NCBI RefSeq assembly: GCF_000012365.1
Contig: NC_007650.1
Span: forward strand, 620,001-684,000
Reading direction: 5' to 3'
DNA from: Burkholderia thailandensis E264
GTDB taxonomy: Bacteria; Pseudomonadota; Gammaproteobacteria; Burkholderiales; Burkholderiaceae
Length of the DNA stretch: 64,000 bases
Shown: positions 54,307-62,123 of the stretch, in pieces
How the letters are laid out: each line of letters begins with the position of its first letter
Position numbering within the stretch: position 1 is the first letter of the stretch
Notes under the pieces: generated by a model
Databases searched by the model: none
Told to the model about the DNA's origin: nothing
What the model saw: the letters and a program-made list of their open reading frames with translations, nothing else
Translations under genes and position numbers: made by a program

Positions 54307-54909
54307 GTGCTCATTCAGGATGCATTGCTCAAGATGTCGTTCTACGTGTCGCTCGTGCTGATCGTGCCGGGGCCGACGAACACGCTGCTGTTGTCGTCGG
54401 GCCTGAAGGCCGGTTTGCGCGGCACCTGGCACCTCGTGATCGCGGAGGCGATGGGTTACGTCGTCGCGATCTCGCTATGGGGCTTCTTCCTGCTCTCGGT
54501 GGCGGCGAGTCGCCCCTGGCTCTTCGGTGCGATCAAGCTGTTGAGCGCCGCGTACATCCTGTGGCTCGCGGTCAAGATGTGGTCGAAGAGCCGCGCGCTG
54601 CATGAACTGTCCGCGGGGCCGATCAGTTTTGGCGATCTGTTCGTTGCAACGCTGATGAACCCGAAGGCGTTGCTGTTCGCGAGCACGATGTTCCCGCTCG
54701 AGGCGTTCCGCTCGCTCAGCTACTTCGGATGGGCGGTCATGGTGTTCCTGATCGTGCTCGCGCCGATCGGCGTCGGCTGGTCGAGCCTCGGCGGGCTGCT
54801 GACGTCGCAGCGCTCGTGGGCCGCGCATACGTCGACGTTCATGCGCTGCGCGTCGCTCGTGCTCGCGACATTTTCGGGCTCGCTCGCCTATTCGGTGTTG
54901 GGGCACTGA
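54307..54909 (+). CDS. LysE/RhtB family amino-acid exporter
   Basis: Inner-membrane exporter of 200 residues with six predicted helices. Family signatures are VPGPTNTLLLSSGLKAGLRGTWHLVIAEAMGYVV at the N-terminus and LFVATLMNPKALLFASTMFP. LysE proteins pump amino acids and analogues out of the cell; as the last gene of the operon it fits export of, and self-protection against, a non-protein amino acid product. The start is GTG 54307 after gaggaggcg. Confidence 0.9.
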   Translation: MLIQDALLKMSFYVSLVLIVPGPTNTLLLSSGLKAGLRGTWHLVIAEAMGYVVAISLWGFFLLSVAASRPWLFGAIKLLSAAYILWLAVKMWSKSRALHELSAGPISFGDLFVATLMNPKALLFASTMFPLEAFRSLSYFGWAVMVFLIVLAPIGVGWSSLGGLLTSQRSWAAHTSTFMRCASLVLATFSGSLAYSVLGH

Positions 54910-54963
54910 ATCCGCTCGCGCAAGGGGTTTGCCCGCGAGCGGCCGTCGACGATCGCACGAACG

Positions 54964-54991
54964 GGCGGGGCGCCGTGCGCGGCGCCCCGCC
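54964..54991. terminator. bidirectional terminator hairpin
   Basis: Perfect 12-bp GC stem (ggcggggcgccg/cggcgccccgcc) with a tgcg loop, 55 bases after the LysE stop. Before the IS insertion it also lay directly after the LuxR-type gene, so it probably served both convergent transcripts. There is no T-run, so efficiency is uncertain. Confidence 0.6.
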
Positions 54992-55007
54992 TAGGGCGGT
55001 GTTCACA

Positions 55008-55388
55008 CTATCGAAGGGCTTCGATAATCAGGGCGAAGTTGATAAAGGCAATGAACATCAAGTCGAGTTTGTCGAAGCGCGAGAAGATGCGACGAAAACC
55101 CTTCAATCGACGGAACAGCCGCTCGACTTCGTTACGACGCTTGTACATTTCCCGGTCGTATTCCCAAGGCTCGACGCGCGTACTCAACGGAGGGACGACC
55201 GGGATGAAGCCGAGATCGAGCGCGAGTTGTCGGGTTTCGTTACCTTCGTACGCCTTGTCCATCAGCAGGTGCAGCGGCCGATTCGGCGGCCCCAGGCGTT
55301 CGAGCAGTGCACGTCCCTGCGGCGCATCGCCGGCTTGACCGGGCGACAGTGCGAACGTTATGGCTGTTCGAGCATCCGCGGCAACCAT
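55008..55388 (-). CDS. IS5-family transposase, orfB part (DDE domain)
   Basis: Second half of the transposase, 126 residues as drawn from the first ATG, carrying the C-terminal DDE region: LLMDKAYEGNETRQLA (second catalytic Asp) and RRNEVERLFRRLKGFRRIF (catalytic Glu with the Y-2-R-3-E-6-R-like spacing). The first Asp lies in the fused product near the junction with orfA. It is normally made as an orfA-orfB fusion by -1 frameshifting. No disabling mutation seen. Confidence 0.9.
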   Translation of the reverse strand: MVAADARTAITFALSPGQAGDAPQGRALLERLGPPNRPLHLLMDKAYEGNETRQLALDLGFIPVVPPLSTRVEPWEYDREMYKRRNEVERLFRRLKGFRRIFSRFDKLDLMFIAFINFALIIEALR

Positions 55389-55765
55389 ATGAATCTTGGT
55401 TGTCCATCCTCCGCGAGACTTGCCGATGGCTTGAGGTCCATTTTTTTTAACGCACCGGTGCCGTCAGGATGAACCTTCACGATCGTGCTATCCAGCGATA
55501 CCGCTTCAATCCGAACGCGAATGATCTGCGCGCGCTGCAACTCCGTGAACACTCGGTCCAGTACACCGTTGCGAGACCAACGGTTCATGCGCGTGTAGAT
55601 CGTGTGCCAGCGGCCGAAACGTGGTGGCAGGCCGCGCCATTTACATCCGTGCTCGGCCACATAAAGGATCGCGTTGAGCACTTGCAGGTTCGACAGGCTC
55701 ACATTGCCACGCTGTCGCGGCAGGCAATGTTCGATCTGCTTGAATTGGGCTTCGGAGATTTCCAT
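55358..55765 (-). CDS. IS5-family transposase, orfA part (DUF4096 domain)
   Basis: First frame, 135 residues in the unshifted product. The N-terminal IS5 DNA-binding domain is seen as ISEAQFKQIEHCLPRQRG, LNAILYVAEHGCKWRGLPPRFG and NRWSRNGVLDRVFTEL, followed by VSLDSTIVKVHPDGTGALKK with the first DDE Asp. Downstream of the A8 run the zero frame leaves the conserved protein and stops; the -1 frame continues it into orfB. Confidence 0.9.
   Translation of the reverse strand: MEISEAQFKQIEHCLPRQRGNVSLSNLQVLNAILYVAEHGCKWRGLPPRFGRWHTIYTRMNRWSRNGVLDRVFTELQRAQIIRVRIEAVSLDSTIVKVHPDGTGALKKMDLKPSASLAEDGQPRFIWLPRMLEQP
55441..55448 (-). other. -1 programmed frameshift site in IS transposase
   Basis: Eight consecutive A on the coding strand (tta-aaa-aaa-atg). 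In the zero frame this reads Lys-Lys-Met-Asp and leads to a non-family end; slipping back one base on A-AAA-AAA gives Lys-Lys-Asn-Gly-Pro-Gln-Ala, which restores the conserved family sequence and joins orfB. Confidence 0.8.
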
Positions 55766-55806
55766 CTCCGAAGCATAACCTCAAACTAATGTAGTGTGAA
55801 CACGCC

Positions 55807-56568
55807 CTAGTCCGAGATGTACCCTTCCGCCAGAAAGCCGAACTGCTTCGCCTTGTTCGCGCTCGTCTTGATGTGGCTGCTGTTCATCTTCTTGTTGATC
55901 GACGTGAATAGCTGATAGACCGCATGCTCCTCCAGCTTCAACTCCTCGGCGACGTGGCGCGCATTGCCGCCCCTGCCGACGAGCCGCAACGCAACGATCT
56001 CGTGGTGGCTGAGCGACATCTCCCGGGCGAGCGTCTGGCGCTGCGACGTCACCTTCCACTCGAGCATCTCGGTCGCGAGGCCGCGCAGCGTTCGCCGGTT
56101 GCGCCAGATGATCTCTTCGCCTTGCTCGGGCGGAAGCGAAGAACTCACGTGCAACAAACCGATCGTGTCGTCATCGCGGCGGTGCGCAGGAAAAAACACG
56201 TTGCTGGTCAGGCCGAGAAATTGCGTCTGCTGATTCAGCCAGTGATCGGACGGCAGCGGCGCGAGCGTCGACGCGCGCAGCGGGCGCGTGTCGTTGCGCG
56301 CGTGCGCAATCGCGGGATCGTTCAGATACCAATGGCGATGCACATAACGGTGTGCCCAAACCGGCGTTCCGCCGATCAATAATTCGTGATTCTTCAAGTT
56401 CCCGGTTTTTTCGTCGATCCGGAAAAAGTGATAAAAGCAGTTTGTTGCGCCGCATTCAGAGATCGTGTTGCGCATCACCGTCAATAAACCGCTTTCGCTG
56501 ACGCATTCCGACGCGAATTCGGGTTGGGTCGCTTCGTGTTCGGCGGGATTCAGCGCATCTTTCGGCAT
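55807..56568 (-). CDS. LuxR-type (autoinducer-binding domain) transcriptional regulator
   Basis: Quorum-sensing-type regulator of 253 residues from ATG 56568, the usual family length; the frame stays open to 56838-56847, which would add about 90 residues without domain similarity. N-terminal autoinducer-binding domain: NTISECGATNCFYHFFRID, and RHWYLNDPAIAHAR, which keeps the Tyr/Asp-Pro positions that contact the acyl-homoserine lactone. The C-terminal HTH is diverged but complete (LSHHEIVALRLVGRGGNARHVAEELKLEEHAVYQLFTSINKKMN). No luxI is nearby, so it is a LuxR solo, convergent with the halogenase operon and its likely regulator. Its TAG stop lies in the CTAG target duplication of the IS. 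Confidence 0.88.
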   Translation of the reverse strand: MPKDALNPAEHEATQPEFASECVSESGLLTVMRNTISECGATNCFYHFFRIDEKTGNLKNHELLIGGTPVWAHRYVHRHWYLNDPAIAHARNDTRPLRASTLAPLPSDHWLNQQTQFLGLTSNVFFPAHRRDDDTIGLLHVSSSLPPEQGEEIIWRNRRTLRGLATEMLEWKVTSQRQTLAREMSLSHHEIVALRLVGRGGNARHVAEELKLEEHAVYQLFTSINKKMNSSHIKTSANKAKQFGFLAEGYISD

Positions 56569-57601
56569 GCAGATTACTGTGCGGTACAGGCTTTCCAGCT
56601 CAACGGAATAAGGATCGTGTTCGATGAATGATGCAATCACCGCGTGATCGAACAGATTCACACGTTGCACGAACGAAGGCTCGCGCGGCGCTGCGTGATG
56701 CCGCTCGAGCAAGTATCCCTGGGTCGATTCACCGCATATCCTGAGCGATATCTGCTTGTCGCCGATGACGCTGCGGCGTTCCTGCACGACAGCCACTTGC
56801 GCGCGTTCGGGAGGAAACACTGTACGATTTCGAGCCATACGCGCCAAGCCATGCTTCGGGGACTGCCGAACTTCATGACGAATCGCCGCGACCAGCCGGA
56901 GTGCCGCGCCGATGGCGAAAGGCGCGCAAAGAAAACGCTCGCGGTGTGCGGGGTCGGATGAATGCGTTGAGATATGTCCTTTAAATTACTGCGACTGTAT
57001 ATTGATTGGCAATACCAACTTTTCATTGCTTGTGATGTATTGAATGATTGATTTTATTTGGTAATTAAATTTTTGGTTGCAAATGAACCCGATGGGGATC
57101 GAAGCGGAAAATTCCTAGTTGATTGTTGGGTTCGCAGAGGGGTATCAAAATTCGATAAGGCGGCCCTGTCGGATAAGCGGATGACGTCCGACTCGATCGG
57201 AGCGGGATGTTGAGCGTGCAACTACCGGCGATCGAGCCGGCGCCGTTTTCGGTGCGGCGCGATCGCAGCATCCGAGGGCGCGCGACTTCGTTGTCCAGGC
57301 GATTCGGGCACGCTGGTCCGGCCGGTGCGGACCGTTTCCGTCGTGATGCGCCGCGAACGCGATATCTGCCCGGGCAGGAGACATCGAATCAAGGAGGGTC
57401 CGCAAAAATTGTCTCACCGGTTAGTTCATGCGAAGCCTGACGGGCGCGCCGTCGGCAGCGTGCAGGATGTCGGGCGCGGCCGGGTGGGCCACGCATGCGC
57501 GTGAGCGCTTGGACGGGGACGCCGTATCCGCCTGTTGGGCGGGCTCGGCGATCGAAAGAGGCGGGGCGAGAGGTGGTCTGCCGCCGTCCGGTCGGACGTC
57601 T
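56569..57601. other. intergenic region upstream of LuxR-type gene
   Basis: About 1,030 bases without a convincing gene, apart from the possible N-terminal extension of the LuxR frame to 56838. The stretch 56960-57080 is AT-rich and likely holds the luxR promoter. Between 57080 and 57601 the frames are short and without domains. Confidence 0.4.
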
Positions 57602-58456
57602 TTAGTAGTCTGTCTGGTGCAGCGAGCGCCGGGCGCGCACCGCGGAAATCCACGAACCCGGCGTGATACCGTAAGTACTCTTGAAGTGTCGCGACATGTG
57701 GCTCTGGTCGGAAAAGCCCGCGTCCGTGGACGCGGTCGACAGGGATTCGCCTTCCATCAACAGCCGACGCACGAGATTGAGCTGCCGTTGCGTGCGAAAG
57801 CGGCTCGGGCTCGTGCCGAACAGCCTGCGAAACTGGCGGGCGATCGTCCAGCGGTCGAGTCCTGATATGTGCTCGAGCGCGTCCATCGAAATCGGCTCGT
57901 GCGGGCAGGACGCGATGATATCGCGTATGCGTGTCAATTCCGCCATGGCGAGAGGACCTGCCTTGGGCGCGTCGCCCGTCGCGGCGGCGGCCGTCAACAG
58001 GTTCGCGATGGCGACGGCGATGTCGACGCGGGACACGTTGTCGATTTCTTCATCCAGGTTCCAGATGCCGGCCGCGAGGCCCTCGGAGACGGCGGGCGCC
58101 TGGAAGATCGGCGAGCGGACGAACGGAAGCATGCGGCCGCCGAGCGCTTCCTGGAGGAGCGCGGGATCGACGTACACGATCCGATAACCGAAGCCTTCGT
58201 CGGTTCCCGCGCGCCCGTCGTGCAATTCGTCCGGGTGCAGGATATGGCACTGCCCCGGCAGGCAGTGCCGGGTTTCGCCGAGATAGCGAAAGGTCTGCAC
58301 GCCCGAGAGCGTGATGCCGATCGCGTACGTGTCGTGACGATGGGGCGTGAACGCATGATCGAGGAAGTGCGCCTCCACGCGTTCGATGCCCGTGGCGCCG
58401 GACCCGATCCGAATATGGTTTCGATCGGGCGTGGTGTCGCGTGCACAATCGTTCAA
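57602..58456 (-). CDS. AraC family regulator with AraC-binding cupin domain
   Basis: A 284-residue regulator: N-terminal AraC_binding cupin (HFLDHAFTPHRHDTYAIGIT, HILHPDELHDGRAG) and C-terminal HTH (MDALEHISGLDRWTIARQFRRLFGTSPSRF and LSTASTDAGFSDQSHMSRHFKSTYGITPGSW). It is divergent from, and 62 bases away from, a LysE-type exporter gene; AraC regulators in this arrangement usually control the adjacent exporter in response to an amino acid. Confidence 0.9.
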   Translation of the reverse strand: MNDCARDTTPDRNHIRIGSGATGIERVEAHFLDHAFTPHRHDTYAIGITLSGVQTFRYLGETRHCLPGQCHILHPDELHDGRAGTDEGFGYRIVYVDPALLQEALGGRMLPFVRSPIFQAPAVSEGLAAGIWNLDEEIDNVSRVDIAVAIANLLTAAAATGDAPKAGPLAMAELTRIRDIIASCPHEPISMDALEHISGLDRWTIARQFRRLFGTSPSRFRTQRQLNLVRRLLMEGESLSTASTDAGFSDQSHMSRHFKSTYGITPGSWISAVRARRSLHQTDY

Positions 58457-58518
58457 GACAGCCTCCGTGACGCTTCCATAAGCTACCTATTCAGAAAAGA
58501 TGGCGCGTTGGAGCTTCG

Positions 58519-59145
58519 ATGGTAAACCAAGTCGACCTTGTTTCGGAGACATTGCGCTCTCTAGTGGCACTGCTTTTTGCAGCGGCCGTGGTGATGGGTA
58601 GCCCCGGCCCCTCTACCGTCAGTGCGACCGCGATGGGCGCGTCCTACGGCGTGCGCCGGTCGCTCAAATATGCGTGGGGCCTCATCGCCGGCACGGTCGC
58701 GGTATTGCTTCTCGTATCGATGGGCGTGACGGCATTTGTGATGTCGATGCCGAACGGAGCGAGGGTTCTCAACATCGTTTCCGCCGTCTACATCCTCTAC
58801 CTCGCGTACAAGATCGCCACGGCGCCGCCGCTCGACAAGCGCGAGGGAAACCTCTCGTCCCCCGCGTTCAAAGGGGGCTTCCTGCTGGCGGTCGCCAATC
58901 CGAAGGCGTATATCGCTATCGGCGCGGTGTTTGCAGGCACGACGCTCGTCGCCAGCAACTATGGTCTCGACGCCGCCGCCAAGGTCGTCCTGCTGAGCGT
59001 GATGATCATCGTCATCCATCTCGGCTGGCTGCTGGCCGGCGTATCGTTATCCCGGTTTCTGCACGATCCGGTCGCGTCTCGCATCATCAATATTTCTTTG
59101 GCGGCGATATTGGCGATTGTTTCGCTGATTGCGCTATTCGAATGA
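58519..59145 (+). CDS. LysE family translocator
   Basis: Six-helix amino-acid exporter of 208 residues: VMGSPGPSTVSATAMGASYGVRRSLKYAWGLIAG at the N-terminus and KGGFLLAVANPKAYIAIGAVFAG in the middle are LysE/RhtB signatures. It is distinct from the LysE gene of the halogenase operon. It shares a short divergent promoter region with the AraC regulator. Substrate unknown. Confidence 0.9.
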   Translation: MVNQVDLVSETLRSLVALLFAAAVVMGSPGPSTVSATAMGASYGVRRSLKYAWGLIAGTVAVLLLVSMGVTAFVMSMPNGARVLNIVSAVYILYLAYKIATAPPLDKREGNLSSPAFKGGFLLAVANPKAYIAIGAVFAGTTLVASNYGLDAAAKVVLLSVMIIVIHLGWLLAGVSLSRFLHDPVASRIINISLAAILAIVSLIALFE

Positions 59146-59389
59146 AATGATTGTCGTGCGGATATTATCGTGGGCTGCTCGCCGTGGCCGGAGAGGAGGA
59201 GGGCGCGGCTGGAATGGCCGATTCGGCGCCGAAGCAGATCCGGCGCTCGCCATGGTCGGAACCCGGTCCTCGCGATCGGCGGGCGCGCGATCAGGCGCCC
59301 GGCTACATGCGCCGGTGGCGGGCATGCCGTCGCGACGCGGTCTCGATGTCGCTCGGCCTCGATGCAGGCGGGATTTCTTTGAGCGTGCA

Positions 59390-59800
59390 TCAGCGCGCGA
59401 TGCTCGAATGCCTGTCCGTTCGTTGCAACGAGACGCCGAGCGTGCGCAGCAATTCCCAGCCGTCGGTTTTGCTGTATGCGACGCCGAATGCGCGCTCGAT
59501 CAGCGTGCGCACTCGCTTGACCGTCCATTGCGGGCTTGTGAAGCCCTCCGCGAGTGCGTCGTCGCCGAGGATGGCACAAAGCGTCGCGCATTGTGCGGAA
59601 TCCAGCCACCTCGGCCGTCCCGGCGACTTTGGGGCGCGCACGTCGTGCTCCGCCAGCCGTTTCGCCCATCTGCACACCGATTGCCGCGAGAGGATCAGCC
59701 TTCGCGCAACGTCAGCCTTCGGCACACCCATCTCGAGCAAGCGGACGCCTTCCATGCGCCGTTCGGCTATCGGCGAATCACCATCGTGCGTCGCGTCCAT
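59390..59800 (-). CDS. orphan IS630-type helix-turn-helix protein (no DDE domain)
   Basis: A 136-residue protein equivalent to the N-terminal DNA-binding part of IS630-family transposases: GVRLLEMGVPKADVARRLILSRQSVCRWAKRL (HTH), the SPGRPRWLD linker, and EGFTSPQWTVKRVRTLIERAFGV. It ends where the DDE domain should begin, and no remnant of that domain is seen downstream. ATG 59800 has a strong ribosome binding site (gggaggag). Either a decayed IS fragment or a retained DNA-binding protein. Confidence 0.7.
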   Translation of the reverse strand: MDATHDGDSPIAERRMEGVRLLEMGVPKADVARRLILSRQSVCRWAKRLAEHDVRAPKSPGRPRWLDSAQCATLCAILGDDALAEGFTSPQWTVKRVRTLIERAFGVAYSKTDGWELLRTLGVSLQRTDRHSSIAR

Positions 59801-60052
59801 ATGCCTCCTCCCGTTCCGAAAATTCATTGATTCAACGGACTGCTGAATGATTGAGAAGCGGTTCAAGGTCGATGGAAATCAAATTAGAATGTCGATGAGG
59901 CAGTCAGCGCGGAAATCCTGTCGAATCAGAATTGTCGCCATGAAAACGTGACCGTGGTGCGGCGGCGTGAGCGTAATGAGCTCCCGTACCGGCGCTCGCG
60001 GAAAAAAGACGAACGTCCGCCATGTGCCGGCGGCGAACGGAGAAGATTCCAG

Positions 60053-61291
60053 ATGGCCAATGTCGGGAAGGCTTGGAGCATCGATGATTTGAGAAAAATG
60101 GCACGAAAGCGCGTGCCCAGGTATTTCTTCGATTATCTGGAGGGGGGCGCAAACAGCGAAACCACGATGCGCGCGAACGAAAACGATTTCGCGCGCTGGC
60201 GGTTGCGTCAAAAGGTGCTGACCGGCGTGCAGAGCAGCGCGGCGGGTTTGAACGCGACATATCTCGGCGCCGAGCATCGGCTTCCGATCCTGCTCGGGCC
60301 GGTGGGGTTCGCCGGCATGTATTGGCCGCGGGGCGAGATCGCAGCGGGGCGCGCGGCCGACGAGGCGGGCATCGGTCAATGCTTGTCGACGTTCTCGATC
60401 TGTTCGCTCGAGGAGGTTGCCGCCGCGCGGTCCGGTCCGCTGTATTTCCAGCTCTACATGTTTCGCGATCGCGATCTGACCGAGGATATTCTCGCGCGCT
60501 GCCGGCAGGCGAACGTCGACGTCGTCGTCCTGACGGTCGACACGTGCCATATCCCGATTCGCGAGCGCGATGCGCGCAACGGTTTTCGTGCCGCGACGCG
60601 CTTGTCGGCGCGGGGCGTGTGGTCGATGCTCAAATGCCCGGGCTGGTGCGTTGGCGCGCTATCCAATGGGGTGCCGAAGATCGGCAACGTGTTGCGCTAT
60701 CCGGATCTCGGCACATCGTTGCTCGAGCAGTCCGCGGCGGTCGGCCGGATGATCGATTCGCGTTTGTCCTGGGCGGACGTCAAGTGGTTGCGCGCGCGCT
60801 GGCCCGGCAAGATCATCATAAAGGGCATCCTCGATCCCGACGATGCGCGGCGCGCGGTCGACGAAGGCGTTGACGGCATCCTGATCTCGAATCACGGGGG
60901 GCGGCAACTCGATCCGGCGCCGTCGGCGATGGACGTGTTGCCGGAGATCGCCGATGCCGTCGGCACGCGGACCGAGATTCTGATGGATGGCGGCGTGCGG
61001 CGCGGCGCGGACGTGATCAAGGCGCTTGCGCTCGGGGCCGGCGCGGTCTCGATCGGGCGCGCCTATATCTATGGACTCGGCGCGGCGGGCGAGACGGGCG
61101 TTTCGCGATGTCTCGAATTGCTGAAGGGCGAGATGCTGCCGGCGCTTAACATGATGGGCTTCGAATCGATTGCCGAACTTCGGGCAGCGGGCAAGGCGGC
61201 GTTGCGGACGGCGGTGCCCGTTCATCATGCGATGACGGCGGCTGAGAGGTCGGATGAAATGTCGCCCGGGCTGATGGAGAGTGTGCTGTAG
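60053..61291 (+). CDS. FMN-dependent alpha-hydroxy-acid dehydrogenase (LldD-like)
   Basis: Flavoenzyme of 412 residues of the L-lactate dehydrogenase/glycolate oxidase/mandelate dehydrogenase family. Hallmarks: KRVPRYFFDYLEGGANSETT at the N-terminus, FQLYMFRDRDLTEDIL, VLTVDTCHIPIRERDARNGF, KGILDPDDARRAVDEGVDGI and the catalytic His region ISNHGGRQLDPAPS, followed by the phosphate-binding MDGGVRRGADVIKALALGA. It oxidises a 2-hydroxy acid to the 2-oxo acid, passing electrons to the respiratory chain or oxygen. ATG 60053 follows ggagaag. Specific substrate not determinable. Confidence 0.92.
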   Translation: MANVGKAWSIDDLRKMARKRVPRYFFDYLEGGANSETTMRANENDFARWRLRQKVLTGVQSSAAGLNATYLGAEHRLPILLGPVGFAGMYWPRGEIAAGRAADEAGIGQCLSTFSICSLEEVAAARSGPLYFQLYMFRDRDLTEDILARCRQANVDVVVLTVDTCHIPIRERDARNGFRAATRLSARGVWSMLKCPGWCVGALSNGVPKIGNVLRYPDLGTSLLEQSAAVGRMIDSRLSWADVKWLRARWPGKIIIKGILDPDDARRAVDEGVDGILISNHGGRQLDPAPSAMDVLPEIADAVGTRTEILMDGGVRRGADVIKALALGAGAVSIGRAYIYGLGAAGETGVSRCLELLKGEMLPALNMMGFESIAELRAAGKAALRTAVPVHHAMTAAERSDEMSPGLMESVL

Positions 61292-61346
61292 CGTGCGATG
61301 CCGGCCGGCGTGCGCCGCTGCCTCCAACGGGCGCGCGGCGCGTAGT

Positions 61347-61802
61347 CTACTTGCAAACGTCGACCCACTCGGCTTCGACCAGTTCCGCCAGCCGGACCGG
61401 ATCGATGCGCAGCGCCGCATGCGTCGAACCTGCGGCCGGCACGACGAAATCGTACGATTTCAGCATCACGTCGCAATAAACGGGGAGCGGCGTCGAGAGA
61501 CCGAACGGACAGACGCCGCCCACCGGATGGCCGGTGACGGCGACCGTTTCCTCCGCGGAGAGCATTTTCGCCTTGCCGCCCAGCGCGGCCTTGATTTTCT
61601 GGTTGTCGAGACGGGAATCGCCGCAGGATACGAGCAGCACGTGGGCGTCGCCGACCTTCATCGCGAGCGTCTTGGCAATCTGCGCCGGCTTGATGTCCCA
61701 GGCCGCCGACAACGTCATCGTGGAACTGCTCTCGCTCAACGCGATGACGTCGATATCCGGCGCCTTCTCCGCCAGAAACTGGCGAACCGATTCAACACTC
61801 AC
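61347..61802 (-). CDS. YbaK/EbsC-type aminoacyl-tRNA deacylase
   Basis: A 151-residue trans-editing domain protein that hydrolyses mischarged tRNA (YbaK/ProX superfamily): VSVESVRQFLAEKAPDIDVIALSESSSTM, QIAKTLAMKVGDAHVLLVSCGDSRLDNQKIKAALGGKAKML and GHPVGGVCPFGLSTPLPVYCD, the latter with the conserved Gly-Xaa-Xaa-Pro loop. I set the start at GTG 61802, which follows ggaggg by 8 bases; the frame is open about 100 codons further but encodes no domain. Its specific tRNA target is unknown. Confidence 0.9.
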   Translation of the reverse strand: MSVESVRQFLAEKAPDIDVIALSESSSTMTLSAAWDIKPAQIAKTLAMKVGDAHVLLVSCGDSRLDNQKIKAALGGKAKMLSAEETVAVTGHPVGGVCPFGLSTPLPVYCDVMLKSYDFVVPAAGSTHAALRIDPVRLAELVEAEWVDVCK

Positions 61803-62123
61803 GTTCGTGGCCCTCCGTGCAGCCGGTGTGCCTGCCTTCGTCTTATCGGCGGGAGCAAGGGCAGGCTCGGCAATCCTTGCTCCCGCATCTTTGGTGAACC
61901 CTCGGAACGGATAAGCTATCGTGCGCGGCGCGGAATGTATTGAACGATTGTGCAGGATTCGCTGGGGCGGTTGTAGGGGAATGGGGCGGGATGGGGCTTG
62001 GCAAGGGCTCTGAGCGGGCGACGTGGCTTCGGTGACCGCGCGCGCCGCCCGGTGCCCGGCCCCGGCGCGTGAAAACGCCGCTGCCGCATCGGACGTCGCG
62101 GCCCGAACCGCCGGCAAGCGCGC
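61803..62123. other. intergenic, no credible gene
   Basis: 321 bases between the deacylase start and the methyltransferase stop on the same strand. The left end carries the deacylase ribosome binding site (ggaggg). I see nothing else. Confidence 0.4.

Larger units (their letters stand above)
54994..55807 (-). mobile_element. IS5-family (IS427-group) insertion sequence
   Basis: Complete element of about 814 bases. Terminal inverted repeats: left GGGCGGTGTTCACACTA and right (complement) GGGCGTGTTCACACTA, differing by one base insertion. Both junctions show CTAG (54991-54994 and 55807-55810), consistent with a short CTAG/TA target duplication, so exact ends are ambiguous by two bases. It encodes a two-frame transposase on the minus strand. 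It sits between the convergent LysE and LuxR genes, at the LuxR stop codon. Confidence 0.93.

Noticed and set aside
61803..62117. 105-codon N-terminal extension of the YbaK-type deacylase
   Set aside because: No domain and low-complexity Ala/Pro/Arg content; GTG 61802 has a good ribosome binding site and gives the family length.
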